A DNA stretch of 64,000 nt from JACMQX01 sp044225675. GTDB taxonomy: Bacteria; Pseudomonadota; Gammaproteobacteria; Burkholderiales; Burkholderiaceae_C. The notes beneath the pieces were generated by a model. It searched no databases and was not told the DNA's origin. It was given only the letters and a program-made list of their open reading frames with translations. The translations under genes and the position numbers were made by a program. Below, in pieces: positions 18,090 to 26,467 of the stretch. The first letter of the stretch is position 1; every line of letters starts with the position of its first letter. Location of the stretch: NCBI GenBank assembly GCA_044225675.1, contig JBGAIH010000015.1, positions 1-64,000 of the forward strand, in the 5' to 3' direction.

Positions 18090-20348
18090 CTGCGTCATCA
18101 GCGTGCGCAGGCGCGCCGGCGGGGCGGGCTTGTAAAGCGCCATCAGGCCATTGCGCTTGACCTCGCGCGCCACCTGCACCGAGCGGTCGCCGGTGAGAAT
18201 CATCGCCGGCAGCGCCGGGTTGAAGCGGGCGCGCAGTCGGTGTACCAGATCGATCCCGGTTTCATCTCCCGCCAGGCGCAGGTCCGACACCACCAGGTCC
18301 ACCTTGCCCTCGAGTGCGCGCATGATGTCCTCGGCCTGCTGGCAACTGGTGGCCGTGTGGACGCGGCAGTCCCAGCGCCTGAGCAGGCCGGATGTGCCTT
18401 CGAGCAGCAACTCGTCGTCGTCCACCACCAGCACCGTCGTGTCGACGAAGCCGCCGCTCGTCTCGGCCTCGGCCGGCTCGGCGGGCGGCGCGGCAGGGGG
18501 CAGGCCTGTGTCCATGGCGACGGCCCGGGGCACCACCACGGTGAAACGCGATCCTGCGCCCGGCCTCGATGCCAGCTCCACCCGGTGGCCCAGCAAGGCG
18601 GCGCTGCTCTTGACGATCGCCAGGCCCAGGCCCAGTCCGCCGCGCCGCCGGTCTTCCCCCTCGATGCAGAAGAATTCCCGGAAGATGTCTTCGCGGAACC
18701 GGTCCGGAATCCCGAGGCCCGTATCCCAGACTTCGATGCGAAGCTCGTCGCCGCGAACGCGGCACCCGATGAGCACGCCGCCCTTGTCGGTGTACTTCAG
18801 TGCATTCGACAGCAGATTGAAGATGATCCGTTCGAGCAGGATGGCGTCGCTGCGCACCAGCGCGCTCGTCGGCACCACCGACAGCCGAAGTCCCTTCTTC
18901 TCCGCCATCGGGCCGAAGGCCTGATAGACCCGCCCCAGCAGGCGCTGCATCGCAAACGTGACTACATTGGGCGTGACGCGGCCGCTCTCGAGGCTGGACA
19001 TCAGCAAGATGGTGTCCAGCAGTCCGTTGCTCAGGTCGAGCGCCGTGCCCATCTTCTCCAGCAACGCCGACTCCCTGGGCGGGAGGCTGGCATTGCGCAG
19101 GTCCTCCAGAAACAGGCCGATCGCGTGCATCGGCTGGCGCAGGTCGTGGCTGACCGTCGCCAGGAAGCGCGATTTTTCGGAGTTGGCCCGCTCGGCCTCC
19201 CGTTTCATGGCGGCCAGGCCCGCAAGTTCGCGCACCCGCTCCTCGCGCGCCTCGAACTCGGTCAGATCCGTCAGCAGCGACAGGGTGCCCACCCGCGTGC
19301 CATCCTTGGCCGCCACGGGGTACTGCGCATGCATGGTCCACACCGTGGTGCCGTCCTTGCGCCGCAGCTGGAGGCCGCCGGCTGCGGCCTTGTCGGGCGG
19401 CGCGCCGAAGTCCGACAGCTTGCGCCCGCAGATCTCGCTCTCGCGGTAACCCAGCATGACGGCCAGGCGCAGGTTGGCAAACGTGATGACCCCGTCGGCA
19501 TCCACCATGAGGATGCCGTCGCGTGCAGAATCCATCATGCTGCGGTAGCGCTCCTCGCTGTCCCGCAGCGCGGCGTCGACCCGGGCGCGCGCGCTCATGT
19601 CCTTGCCCACACCCCGGTAGCCCGCAAAGCTGCCGCGGTCCGTCGCGAAGGGCACGCCGCTGATGCTCAGAAACACCGTCTCCGTCGGGCTCGTGTCGTA
19701 GCGCAGCAGCAGGTCATGAAAGGGCTCATGCGCGGCGATGCTCTGCTGCAGCGCCTCCCACCCGCCGTCCGCGTCGAGCTCCTCGATTTCCCACCAGCGA
19801 CGCCCGATGAAGCGGGACGGCTCGACCCCCGACTTGTGCATCAGCCCGTCGGACACCGAGTTGATCAGGCTCTGCGCATCCTGCTCCCAGTACCAGTCCG
19901 ACGAAAGCTCCGCCAGGCTGCGAAAGCGGGCTTCGTTGAGCCGCACCGACGCCTCGATCTGCTTGCGTTCCAGCGCATAGCGAATGGAACGCACGAGCAG
20001 GCTGGAACTCAGGTCGTTCTTGACGAGGAAGTCCTGGGCACCCTCCTTGACCGCAGACAGGGCCAGCTCCCGGTCCTGGTTGCCCGTGAGCACGATGATC
20101 GGAATCAGCGGAAAGGCCACCTGGACCCGCCGGATGGTCTCCAGACCCGTGCTGTCGGGCAGCGTGAGATCCAGCAGGAGCAGGTCGGGTGCGCTGTCCC
20201 GAAGCAGGTCCATGGCCTGCCCCGCCGTCGTTGCCGTCACCAGGTCGAAGGCCTGCCGTCCCCATTCGTCGATGAGCATCTCGCGGATGAGCCGCGCATC
20301 GCCCGGGTTGTCCTCGACCAGCAGCAGGCTCAGATGTTCGCGACTCAT
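18060..20348 (-). CDS. Soluble hybrid histidine kinase (REC-PAS-PAS-HisKA-HATPase-REC)
   Basis: A 762-residue signalling protein without membrane segments. In order: receiver domain with D60 in LLLLDLTLPD, two PAS domains (about 149-250 and 262-356), HisKA with the phospho-histidine in VSHDLRQPMHA (about 400), HATPase (about 506-602, GLGLGLAIV), and a C-terminal receiver (about 636-759, VVSDLRLAGDE). It should take a phosphoryl signal at the N-terminal receiver, sense through PAS, and relay to its own C-terminal receiver. A CheY-like regulator is encoded 168 bp upstream on the same strand and is a probable partner. Confidence 0.92.
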   Translation of the reverse strand: MSREHLSLLLVEDNPGDARLIREMLIDEWGRQAFDLVTATTAGQAMDLLRDSAPDLLLLDLTLPDSTGLETIRRVQVAFPLIPIIVLTGNQDRELALSAVKEGAQDFLVKNDLSSSLLVRSIRYALERKQIEASVRLNEARFRSLAELSSDWYWEQDAQSLINSVSDGLMHKSGVEPSRFIGRRWWEIEELDADGGWEALQQSIAAHEPFHDLLLRYDTSPTETVFLSISGVPFATDRGSFAGYRGVGKDMSARARVDAALRDSEERYRSMMDSARDGILMVDADGVITFANLRLAVMLGYRESEICGRKLSDFGAPPDKAAAGGLQLRRKDGTTVWTMHAQYPVAAKDGTRVGTLSLLTDLTEFEAREERVRELAGLAAMKREAERANSEKSRFLATVSHDLRQPMHAIGLFLEDLRNASLPPRESALLEKMGTALDLSNGLLDTILLMSSLESGRVTPNVVTFAMQRLLGRVYQAFGPMAEKKGLRLSVVPTSALVRSDAILLERIIFNLLSNALKYTDKGGVLIGCRVRGDELRIEVWDTGLGIPDRFREDIFREFFCIEGEDRRRGGLGLGLAIVKSSAALLGHRVELASRPGAGSRFTVVVPRAVAMDTGLPPAAPPAEPAEAETSGGFVDTTVLVVDDDELLLEGTSGLLRRWDCRVHTATSCQQAEDIMRALEGKVDLVVSDLRLAGDETGIDLVHRLRARFNPALPAMILTGDRSVQVAREVKRNGLMALYKPAPPARLRTLMTQLLSRPGGTP

Positions 20349-20515
20349 GATGGCCCTTCCTCATGCCGCCTGGCAGATGCCAGTCCGTTGTGCGTCATGC
20401 CTGCGCCGGGCCGGTTTCCTGATCCCGGGCAACCCTGCCTCCATCGTGCCGACCGGCAGACACATGCGATGGAGCGCGGGCTGTCGGGCATGGTGCTTGC
20501 GGCGTTGCGGCGGCC

Positions 20516-20980
20516 TCAGGGTTTGGGTGGAAGCGTCACCGTGTCCTGCCAGAACCGGTCGAGATGGCGAAACACCTCGACAAATGCGTTGAAGTCCAGC
20601 GGCGACTTGGTGATGTAGCAGTTGGCATGAAGATCATACGCCCCCGTCACGTCCTCCCGGGCGCGCGATGTGGTGAGGATCACGACCGGGATCTGCCGCA
20701 GCAGCGGGTCGCTCTTGACCAGTGCCAGAACCTCGCGGCCGTCCATCCGGGGCATGTTGAGGTCCAGCAGGATCAGGTCGGGGCGCGGGGCCTGGGCGAA
20801 GTCGCCCAGGCGGCGCAGGAACTCGAGCGCCTCGATCCCATCCCGGACCCAATGGAGCTGGCAACGCACGCCGGCTTCCATGAGTGCCTCCTGGGCCAGA
20901 CGCCTGTCGGCCGGGTTGTCTTCGACAAGGAGAATGTCCAGTGGCTTGTTGGTGAGAGAGGGCGGGGTCGTGCGTTGCAT
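20516..20980 (-). CDS. CheY-like response regulator (Rcp1 type)
   Basis: Single receiver domain, 154 residues. The acidic pocket is E20-D21 and the phospho-acceptor D73 in LILLDLNMPRMDG; the switch T/S is in VVILTTS and the lysine in CYITKSP. The extended loop between helix 1 and strand 2 and the tail VEVFRHLDRFWQDTVTLP are typical of Rcp1-like regulators that serve phytochrome-type kinases. There is no DNA-binding domain. The ATG of MQRTTPP is chosen; further upstream the frame loses receiver homology. Confidence 0.9.
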   Translation of the reverse strand: MQRTTPPSLTNKPLDILLVEDNPADRRLAQEALMEAGVRCQLHWVRDGIEALEFLRRLGDFAQAPRPDLILLDLNMPRMDGREVLALVKSDPLLRQIPVVILTTSRAREDVTGAYDLHANCYITKSPLDFNAFVEVFRHLDRFWQDTVTLPPKP

Positions 20981-21102
20981 GGCGGGGGCTGGCGGGGCTG
21001 CACAGTCCCGGGTCCAGGTCCAAGACTGCGCCAGCCGCGCCCCGAGCGTATCGGAGGGCCCCGCCTTGGAGGAGCGGCCAGATGGCCTAGACTGTCGCCT
21101 CC

Positions 21103-22059
21103 TCAGGCCGGCGTGTCGGCGGGGAGCCCCGTCATGCCCGCAGCCACGGACCACAGGCGCAGCGCGTTGTCGCGCGAGATCGCGTACGGGCGCACGCCCT
21201 TCATCGGGTCGTCCTCGCGCCAGGGTGGCGCCTCCTCGAAGTTCTCGAAGTACTTGCCGCCCACGCCCTCCAGGTCGGGCGAGCAGGCCAGCCAGACCGA
21301 GGTGGCTGCGCATTCTTCGGGCGGGCGCCAGCGGTCGGGCTGCTTGTTGTTGCCGTCCAGAAAGCCGAGCCGGCGCCGCTCCGCCTCGTCCAGGTACTGG
21401 TGCAGGCCCGTGGCCGAGCCGCCCGGGTTCATGGTGTTGCTGCGAATGCCGCGGTCATGCCAGAGCGCGTCCACCGCGATGGCCAGCAGCGCGCAGGCCG
21501 TCTTGGACTGGCTGTAGGCGTCCCAGCGCTCGTAGGGCCGGTTGCGGTAGTGGATGTCGTCGTAGTGGATGTCGGTGCGGCGGTGGCCGATCGAGCTGAT
21601 GCACACCACACGGGCCTTGCCGGCGGCGCGCAGCTGCGGCTCGAGCAGGCGCGTGAGCAGGTAGTGGCCGAGGAAGTTCACGCCGAACTGCCGCTCGAAG
21701 CCGTCGACGGTGTAGGCGAGCGGCGGCGCCATGATGCCGGCGTTGTTGATGAGCACGTCGAGCCTGCTCTCACGTCGCGCAAAGTCCTGCGCGAAGGCCC
21801 GCACCTCGGCCAGCGAGCCCAGGTCCAGGCGCAGCACCTCGATCTGCGCCTGCGGGTGCGTCTGCCGGAAGGCCACGACGGCCTCGCGGCCGGCCGCCTC
21901 GTTGATGTCGGCGATGTACACCTTGGCGCCGGCGCCGGCCAGTGCGGTCGCTGTGGCCAGGCCGATGCCGGCGCCGCCGCCCGTCACCAGCATCGTGCGG
22001 CCGCGCAGGTCCAGGCCCTGGACTACCTCGCTGGCGGTGGTGTGCACGTGAAATCTCAT
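21103..22059 (-). CDS. Short-chain dehydrogenase/reductase
   Basis: Classical SDR of 318 residues with the cofactor motif TGGGAGIG near residue 26, the NNAG motif, and the catalytic Y-x3-K in YSQSKTACALL. Overall pattern (long, with a C-terminal extension and PPEECAATSVWLA) resembles retinol-dehydrogenase/WWOX-like SDRs. Last gene of a minus-strand operon with an APH-type kinase, an acyl-CoA dehydrogenase and an SMP-30 lactonase; it may oxidise a hydroxyl intermediate, as the SDR LvaD is proposed to do in levulinate catabolism. Confidence 0.87.
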   Translation of the reverse strand: MRFHVHTTASEVVQGLDLRGRTMLVTGGGAGIGLATATALAGAGAKVYIADINEAAGREAVVAFRQTHPQAQIEVLRLDLGSLAEVRAFAQDFARRESRLDVLINNAGIMAPPLAYTVDGFERQFGVNFLGHYLLTRLLEPQLRAAGKARVVCISSIGHRRTDIHYDDIHYRNRPYERWDAYSQSKTACALLAIAVDALWHDRGIRSNTMNPGGSATGLHQYLDEAERRRLGFLDGNNKQPDRWRPPEECAATSVWLACSPDLEGVGGKYFENFEEAPPWREDDPMKGVRPYAISRDNALRLWSVAAGMTGLPADTPA

Positions 22060-22103
22060 GGGTGTCTCCTTCTGTCTCGTGGTTTCTGGATGCGATGGGG
22101 GTG

Positions 22104-23150
22104 TCAGCCGCGCAGCCCGGCCTCGTGCCGCAGCGCGCAGGCCCAGCCGATGTCGGCCAGCGGGCCGGCCCGGGCACCGGTCTGCGCTGCGTCCGCCGCG
22201 GCGGCCGTGCCGTCGACCGCCCGCTGCGCGATCCCGTGCAGGATGGCGGCGATGCGGAACAGGTTGAAGGCCAGGTAGAAGTTCCAGTCGCCGCCGACCT
22301 CGCGCCCGGTGGCGCGCTGGTAGCGGGCCAGGTGCTCGGCCTCCGACGGGATGCCCAGCGCGGCCAGGTCGAGCCCGCCGATGCCGCGCCAGAGCGTGGC
22401 GGGGATATGCCAGCTCATGCAGTGGTAGGCAAAGTCGGCCAACGGATCGCCCAGCGTCGAAAGCTCCCAGTCGAGCAGCGCGATCACACGGGGCTCGGTC
22501 GGGTGCAGCACGAGGTTGTCGAGGCGGAAGTCGCCGTGCACCACGCTGCAGCTCTCGGTTGCCGGCAGGTGCGCGGGCAGCCAGTCGATCAGCCGCAGCA
22601 GCGCCGGCGGCGGTGCCAGACTCGAGGCCTGCACCTGGCGCGTCCAGCGCACGACCTGCCGCGCCACGTACTGGCCGCGCCGGCCGTAGTCCGACAGCCC
22701 GGCGGCGTCAGGGTCCACGCCGTGCAGTGCCGCCATCACGCGGTTCATCTCGGCATAGATGGCGGCGCGCTCGGCGGGCGTCATGTCGGGCAGCGCCGGG
22801 TCCACCCGGACCCGGCCGGCCACGAAGCCCATCAGGAAGAACGGGGTGCCCACGATCGCCGCGTCATCGCACCAGGCGCGCATTGGCGGCACCGGCACGC
22901 CCGTGGCGGCGAGGGCGCCCATCACCCGGTACTCGCGGTCGATGGCATGGGCCGAGGGCAGCAGCGGCCCGTCGGGCTTCTTGCGCAGCACGTAGTCGCC
23001 GCAGTCGGTCTGCACGCGGAAGGTCGGGTTCGACTGGCCGCCCGACAGCGCCGCGACGTGGATCTCGCGCGACCGGGCCAGGCCATTGGCCACCAGCCAG
23101 TCGGCCAGCCGCTTGCCCTGCAGCGCAGACGCTTCGGCCGGTCCGGTCAT
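22104..23150 (-). CDS. APH-type phosphotransferase (ACAD10/11 kinase-like, LvaA-like)
   Basis: A 348-residue protein-kinase-like phosphotransferase: N-terminal GGQSNPTFRV with the ATP-binding lysine in YVLRKKPDG, the catalytic loop VVHGDFRLDNLVLHP (Brenner-type HxDxxxxN) and the metal-binding LLDWELSTLGDPLAD. This matches the kinase part of human ACAD10/11 and LvaA of Pseudomonas putida, which phosphorylate 4-hydroxyacyl-CoA. The start codon overlaps the stop of the upstream acyl-CoA dehydrogenase gene (ATGA), so the two are translationally coupled. Substrate assignment is by family and neighbour only. Confidence 0.88.
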   Translation of the reverse strand: MTGPAEASALQGKRLADWLVANGLARSREIHVAALSGGQSNPTFRVQTDCGDYVLRKKPDGPLLPSAHAIDREYRVMGALAATGVPVPPMRAWCDDAAIVGTPFFLMGFVAGRVRVDPALPDMTPAERAAIYAEMNRVMAALHGVDPDAAGLSDYGRRGQYVARQVVRWTRQVQASSLAPPPALLRLIDWLPAHLPATESCSVVHGDFRLDNLVLHPTEPRVIALLDWELSTLGDPLADFAYHCMSWHIPATLWRGIGGLDLAALGIPSEAEHLARYQRATGREVGGDWNFYLAFNLFRIAAILHGIAQRAVDGTAAAADAAQTGARAGPLADIGWACALRHEAGLRG

Positions 23151-24370
23151 GGCGTGGTGGCGGTATCGGCGGCGCCGTCGGCGCGGGCCCTGCTGGCAGT
23201 GGACGACTCCCGACCCTGGCGAGCCGCGAGCTTGCGCGCGATGCTCCAGCGGTGCACTTCGCTCGGGCCGTCGTAGATGCGGAAGGCGCGCATGTCGGTG
23301 AAGATGCGCATCACCTCGGTCTCTGCCGTTACGCCCTGGCCGCCGAGGATCTGCACGCAACGGTCGACCACCCGCCACTGTGCCTCGGAGCAAATTACCT
23401 TGGCGCGGCTCGAATCGAAGCCGCCGCGCACGCCCTGGTCGAGCAGCCAGGCGCAATGCCAGATCGTCAGCCGCGCGCTGTGCAGGTCCATGTCGTTGTC
23501 GGCGAGCATGAAGCCCACGCCTTCGTGCTCGCACAGCGGCTTGCCGAAAGCCTTGCGTCGCGTCGCGTAGTCGAGCGCGATGTCATGGGCCCGCCGGGCC
23601 TGGCCGAGCCAGCGCATGCAGTGGGTCAGGCGGGCCGGTGCCAGCCGGACCTGTGCGTAGGCGAAGCCCTTGCCGACCTCGCCGAGCACGTCGCTGCGCG
23701 GAATGCGCAGCCGGTCGAACTCCAGCACGCCATGGCCGCCGGCAAAGCAGCTGTCCATGGCGTCCATCTGCCGGACGTGGCGGATCTCGGGCCGGTCCAT
23801 GTCGCTCAGGAACATGGTGGCCGAGCCGTCTTCCATGCGCGCCATGATGATCGCGTAGCTGGCGCCTTCTGCGCCGGTGATGAACCACTTGCGGCCGCTG
23901 ATGAGGAAGTCGTCGCCATCGGCCACGGCCGTCGTCGCGAGCATGCCCGGGTCGGCGCCGGCGCCATCGGGCTCGGTCATCGCAAAGCACGAGCGCGTCA
24001 GGCCCGCCACCTGGGGCTGGAGCCAGCGCGCCTTCTGCGCCGGCGTCGCGACCTCCTCCATCAGGTGGATGTTGCCTTCGTCGGGCGCATGGATGTTCAG
24101 CGCCGTCGGGCCGAGCCAGGAGTAGCCCGCTTCCTCGAACACCACCGCCTTGGCCACGTGGCTCAGGCCGAGGCCGCCCAACTCGCGCGAGGCGTGCGGC
24201 GTCAGCAGGCCGGCGCGCCGCGCGCGCTCGACCAGCTCGCGGCGCAACGCTGCATCGGGGCCGTGCGGGTCGCGCGGGGCCGCGCGCTCCAGGGGGATGA
24301 TCTGCTCGCGGATGAAGTCTCGCGTGCGCTGCTGCAGTGCCTGCAGCTCGGGGGTCAGGTCGAAGTTCAT
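23147..24370 (-). CDS. Acyl-CoA dehydrogenase (ACAD10/11-like)
   Basis: A 407-residue FAD enzyme with SCFAMTEPDGAGADPGML and WFITGAEGASYAIIM as the FAD/substrate segments. Near the C-terminus IYDGPSEVHRWSIARKLA carries Asp where the usual short-chain enzymes have the catalytic Glu of YEG; ADGPDEVH-like sequences are typical of ACAD10/11. With the adjacent kinase it forms the split equivalent of ACAD11, proposed to convert 4-phosphoryloxyacyl-CoA. Second gene of the operon, 39 bp after the SMP-30 gene. Confidence 0.9.
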   Translation of the reverse strand: MNFDLTPELQALQQRTRDFIREQIIPLERAAPRDPHGPDAALRRELVERARRAGLLTPHASRELGGLGLSHVAKAVVFEEAGYSWLGPTALNIHAPDEGNIHLMEEVATPAQKARWLQPQVAGLTRSCFAMTEPDGAGADPGMLATTAVADGDDFLISGRKWFITGAEGASYAIIMARMEDGSATMFLSDMDRPEIRHVRQMDAMDSCFAGGHGVLEFDRLRIPRSDVLGEVGKGFAYAQVRLAPARLTHCMRWLGQARRAHDIALDYATRRKAFGKPLCEHEGVGFMLADNDMDLHSARLTIWHCAWLLDQGVRGGFDSSRAKVICSEAQWRVVDRCVQILGGQGVTAETEVMRIFTDMRAFRIYDGPSEVHRWSIARKLAARQGRESSTASRARADGAADTATTP

Positions 24371-24409
24371 GTCGGGTCCGGCGTGAGAGAGCGGATGGCG
24401 CGGCTCAGC

Positions 24410-25420
24410 TCAGCAGCGCGCGACGTCCTGGAAGTTGAGCTTGAGTCCGGACCGCGGCCAGCGCAGACGCACCAGCTGGCCGGTGGTGCTGAGCGTGGCA
24501 TGGACGGTGCGCATGTCGCTGCCGCCGAAACACAGATTGGTCACCGAGCGGTCGGGCAGGGCCACGAATTCCTCGCCGCTGCCATCGGGCCGGACCGAAC
24601 TCAGGCCGCCGCGGATCAGCGTGCCCACGCAGACGCGGCCATCGGCCTCCACCTTGAGCGAGTCCAGCCGCTGGTAGGTGCCCGAACCCCACACGTAGCG
24701 GCCGCCGCTCGGCGAAGGGTAGCCCTGCAGCGCCACGCGCCCGGGCGCCTCGACGGCAAAGCACCACAGGCGCCCGGTCTCGGTCTCGGCCACGTACAGC
24801 CCCGACTCGTCGGGCGACAGGCCCACGCCGTTGGGAAAGGGAATGGGGAAGATCACCTCGCGGATGCTGCTGCCGTCCGGCAGCGCGTAGTACACGCCGC
24901 CCCGGTCGATCTCGCGCTCGCGCCGCTTGCCGTTGCAGGTGAAGTAGAAGCCGCCGTGGCGGTCGAACACCAGGTCGTTCGGTCCATGCAGCGCATGGCC
25001 GTCGCAGGTGGTGTACAGCGTGTCCAACTGGCCGCTGCGCAGGTCCACGCGCTGGATGCTGCCGCCCTGGTAGTCGGCCGACTGGCCGCCGGGGCGCAGC
25101 AGGCCGAGCGTGCGCAGCCACTCGAAGCCGCCGTTGTTGCAGACGTAGATCGCACCGTCCGGGCCCACCGCCAGCCCGTTGGGCCCGCCACCCGTGCGGG
25201 CCGCGCACACCTTCTGGCCGTCGGGCATCACGCGCGTGAGCTGCTGTTGCTCGATCTCGACGATCAGCACCGAGCCGTCGGGCAGCGCGACCGGCCCTTC
25301 GGGAAAGCCCAGGCCGGTGGCGACGACCTCGTGCGGGGCAAAGGGGCCGGGTGGCAGGGGCGTGGTCAGGGTGTCTTGGGTCATGAGCGGGGAGGAGAAA
25401 GCCGTGCGGTCGCGGGACAT
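24410..25420 (-). CDS. SMP-30/gluconolactonase-family lactonase
   Basis: A 336-residue six-bladed propeller protein: GLGFPEGPVAL supplies the metal-binding Glu, and GPNGLAVGPDG, HGPNDLVFD and FPNGVGLSPDE are the repeated blade motifs with Asn/Asp ligands. The family hydrolyses gamma/delta-lactones with a divalent metal. It is the first gene after a strong promoter and operator and heads the kinase/ACAD operon, suggesting it opens a lactone to the hydroxy acid used downstream. A second ATG at 25384 (MTQDTL) is an equally possible start; neither has a clear ribosome-binding site. Confidence 0.86.
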   Translation of the reverse strand: MSRDRTAFSSPLMTQDTLTTPLPPGPFAPHEVVATGLGFPEGPVALPDGSVLIVEIEQQQLTRVMPDGQKVCAARTGGGPNGLAVGPDGAIYVCNNGGFEWLRTLGLLRPGGQSADYQGGSIQRVDLRSGQLDTLYTTCDGHALHGPNDLVFDRHGGFYFTCNGKRREREIDRGGVYYALPDGSSIREVIFPIPFPNGVGLSPDESGLYVAETETGRLWCFAVEAPGRVALQGYPSPSGGRYVWGSGTYQRLDSLKVEADGRVCVGTLIRGGLSSVRPDGSGEEFVALPDRSVTNLCFGGSDMRTVHATLSTTGQLVRLRWPRSGLKLNFQDVARC

Positions 25421-25464
25421 GGGGCGGACGGCCAGGGTGTCTGCACCCCTGTGCGCCTCAGATA

Positions 25465-25480
25465 TCTACCAACCGGTAGA
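25465..25480. promoter_or_regulatory. Palindromic operator TCTACC-N4-GGTAGA
   Basis: TCTACCAACCGGTAGA has perfect 6-nt arms and lies just downstream of the -10 of the lactonase operon promoter, where a bound repressor would block transcription start. The form is typical of TetR-family sites; no tetR gene is in the window. Confidence 0.7.
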
Positions 25481-25484
25481 AAAT

Positions 25485-25513
25485 ATTAGACGAGCAAAGG
25501 CGCAGGCTGTCAA
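25485..25513 (-). promoter_or_regulatory. Sigma-70 promoter of the lactonase/kinase/ACAD/SDR operon
   Basis: On the minus strand TTGACA (25513-25508) is separated by 17 bp from TCTAAT (25490-25485): perfect -35 and 5/6 -10 match at ideal spacing. Confidence 0.78.
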
Positions 25514-25577
25514 GAGGCATTGACTTCCAAACGGGTCGGGGAAGTCCGCATGCACCTGACGCGGTCTGGCCAAAATG

Positions 25578-25591
25578 CTACTAAATAGTAG
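25578..25591. promoter_or_regulatory. Second palindrome CTACT-N4-AGTAG
   Basis: CTACTAAATAGTAG repeats the arm/spacer geometry of the palindrome at 25465 (CTAC plus one base, 4-nt spacer). It lies about 100 bp upstream of the lactonase operon start and may be a second site for the same regulator. Confidence 0.5.
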
Positions 25592-25635
25592 GGTTTGCTC
25601 TGGATCCGAGACCCTTGCGTTTTCTGTGGCGCGTT

Positions 25636-25956
25636 CTAGAGTGCCGCGAACACGTCCGTCGCCACCGCCTTGAGGACGCCGATGCTGGCCTTCATCGCCG
25701 GCGTGATGGGGCGGTTGCGCGCGGTCGCCATCACCGTGCGCAGCCGGAAGTCCGCGTCGAGCGGCCGCGCCGGTCTTCAGCTCGCGCATGATCGACAGCC
25801 TCGAGACGATGCCGGCCGCCCGACCATCGGCCATGATCTCGCGCGTGAGGTCGACGTCGTCGATCTCATAGGTCACCTGCAGGCGGATGCCGCGCCGCGC
25901 CGCCCAGGCATCCACATGGCGGCGCAGCCCCTGTCCGGTCCCGGGCAGCACCTGGC
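25636..25956 (-). pseudogene. LysR-type regulator remnant (C-terminal half, frameshifted)
   Basis: Reading the minus strand from about 25956, VLPGTGQGLRRHVDAWAARRG, LQVTYEIDDVDLTREIMADG and AAGIVSRLSIMRELKTG match the effector-binding domain of a LysR regulator. The frame then breaks near 25768-25771 and resumes one base over as RPLDADFRLRTVMATARNRP, ending TDVFAAL and a stop at 25636. The DNA-binding half is absent: the homology stops where the cysteine-desulfhydrase remnant begins on the other strand. (The first string is shown in two parts; all are read directly.). Confidence 0.78.
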
Positions 25957-26452
25957 CACGCGCCTGTGCGTGGCGGACGTCGAGCAATCGGTGTTCTTCG
26001 ACAACTTCGTCGCGGGACGGCGCGACATCACGGCGGCTGCGGGCTCGCGCATCGAGGGCATCGGGCGGCCGCGCTGCGAGCCCTCCTTCGTCAGCGACGT
26101 CATCGACCGCATGCTCCGCGTGGCCGACGCCGCCTCGCTCGCCGCGATGCTGGTGCTGTCCGAGCGGCTCGGGCGCCGCGTCGGCCCCTCGACCGGCACC
26201 AACTTCTATGCGATGTGCCGCATGGCCGCCCAGATGCGCGGCGCAGCCGACACCGGCTCGCTCGTCACGCTGATCTGCGACGCGGGCGAGCGCTACCTGG
26301 GCACGTACTACAGCGCTGCATGGCGCGCCAGCGCGGGCTTCGACGTGGCGCCGCACGTCGCGCAGCTGCAGCGGTTTCTGGACAGCGGCGAATGGGTGGG
26401 CGACGGGCTGCTGGCCGACAGCGCGAAGGCGCCCGGAGGATCGACGCGCTGA
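25955..26452 (+). pseudogene. PLP-dependent cysteine synthase/desulfhydrase remnant (C-terminal half)
   Basis: The sequence ATRLCVADVEQSVFFDNF, then SRIEGIGRPRCEPSF, GRRVGPSTGTN and VTLICDAGERYLGTYY is the C-terminal half of a CysK-like enzyme of the Cds1 cysteine desulfhydrase type. The N-terminal half with the PLP lysine is missing; the frame upstream is not homologous and instead is antisense to the LysR remnant. About 165 of about 340 residues remain, with no internal stop. Confidence 0.8.
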
Positions 26453-26467
26453 CGGGAGTCCTTCCGG

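Noticed and set aside
22559..25489. A 976-codon open frame on the plus strand across the kinase/ACAD/lactonase genes
   Set aside because: It is antisense to three well-supported genes, rich in Arg/Ala/Pro and low in family motifs; long antisense frames are expected at this GC content.
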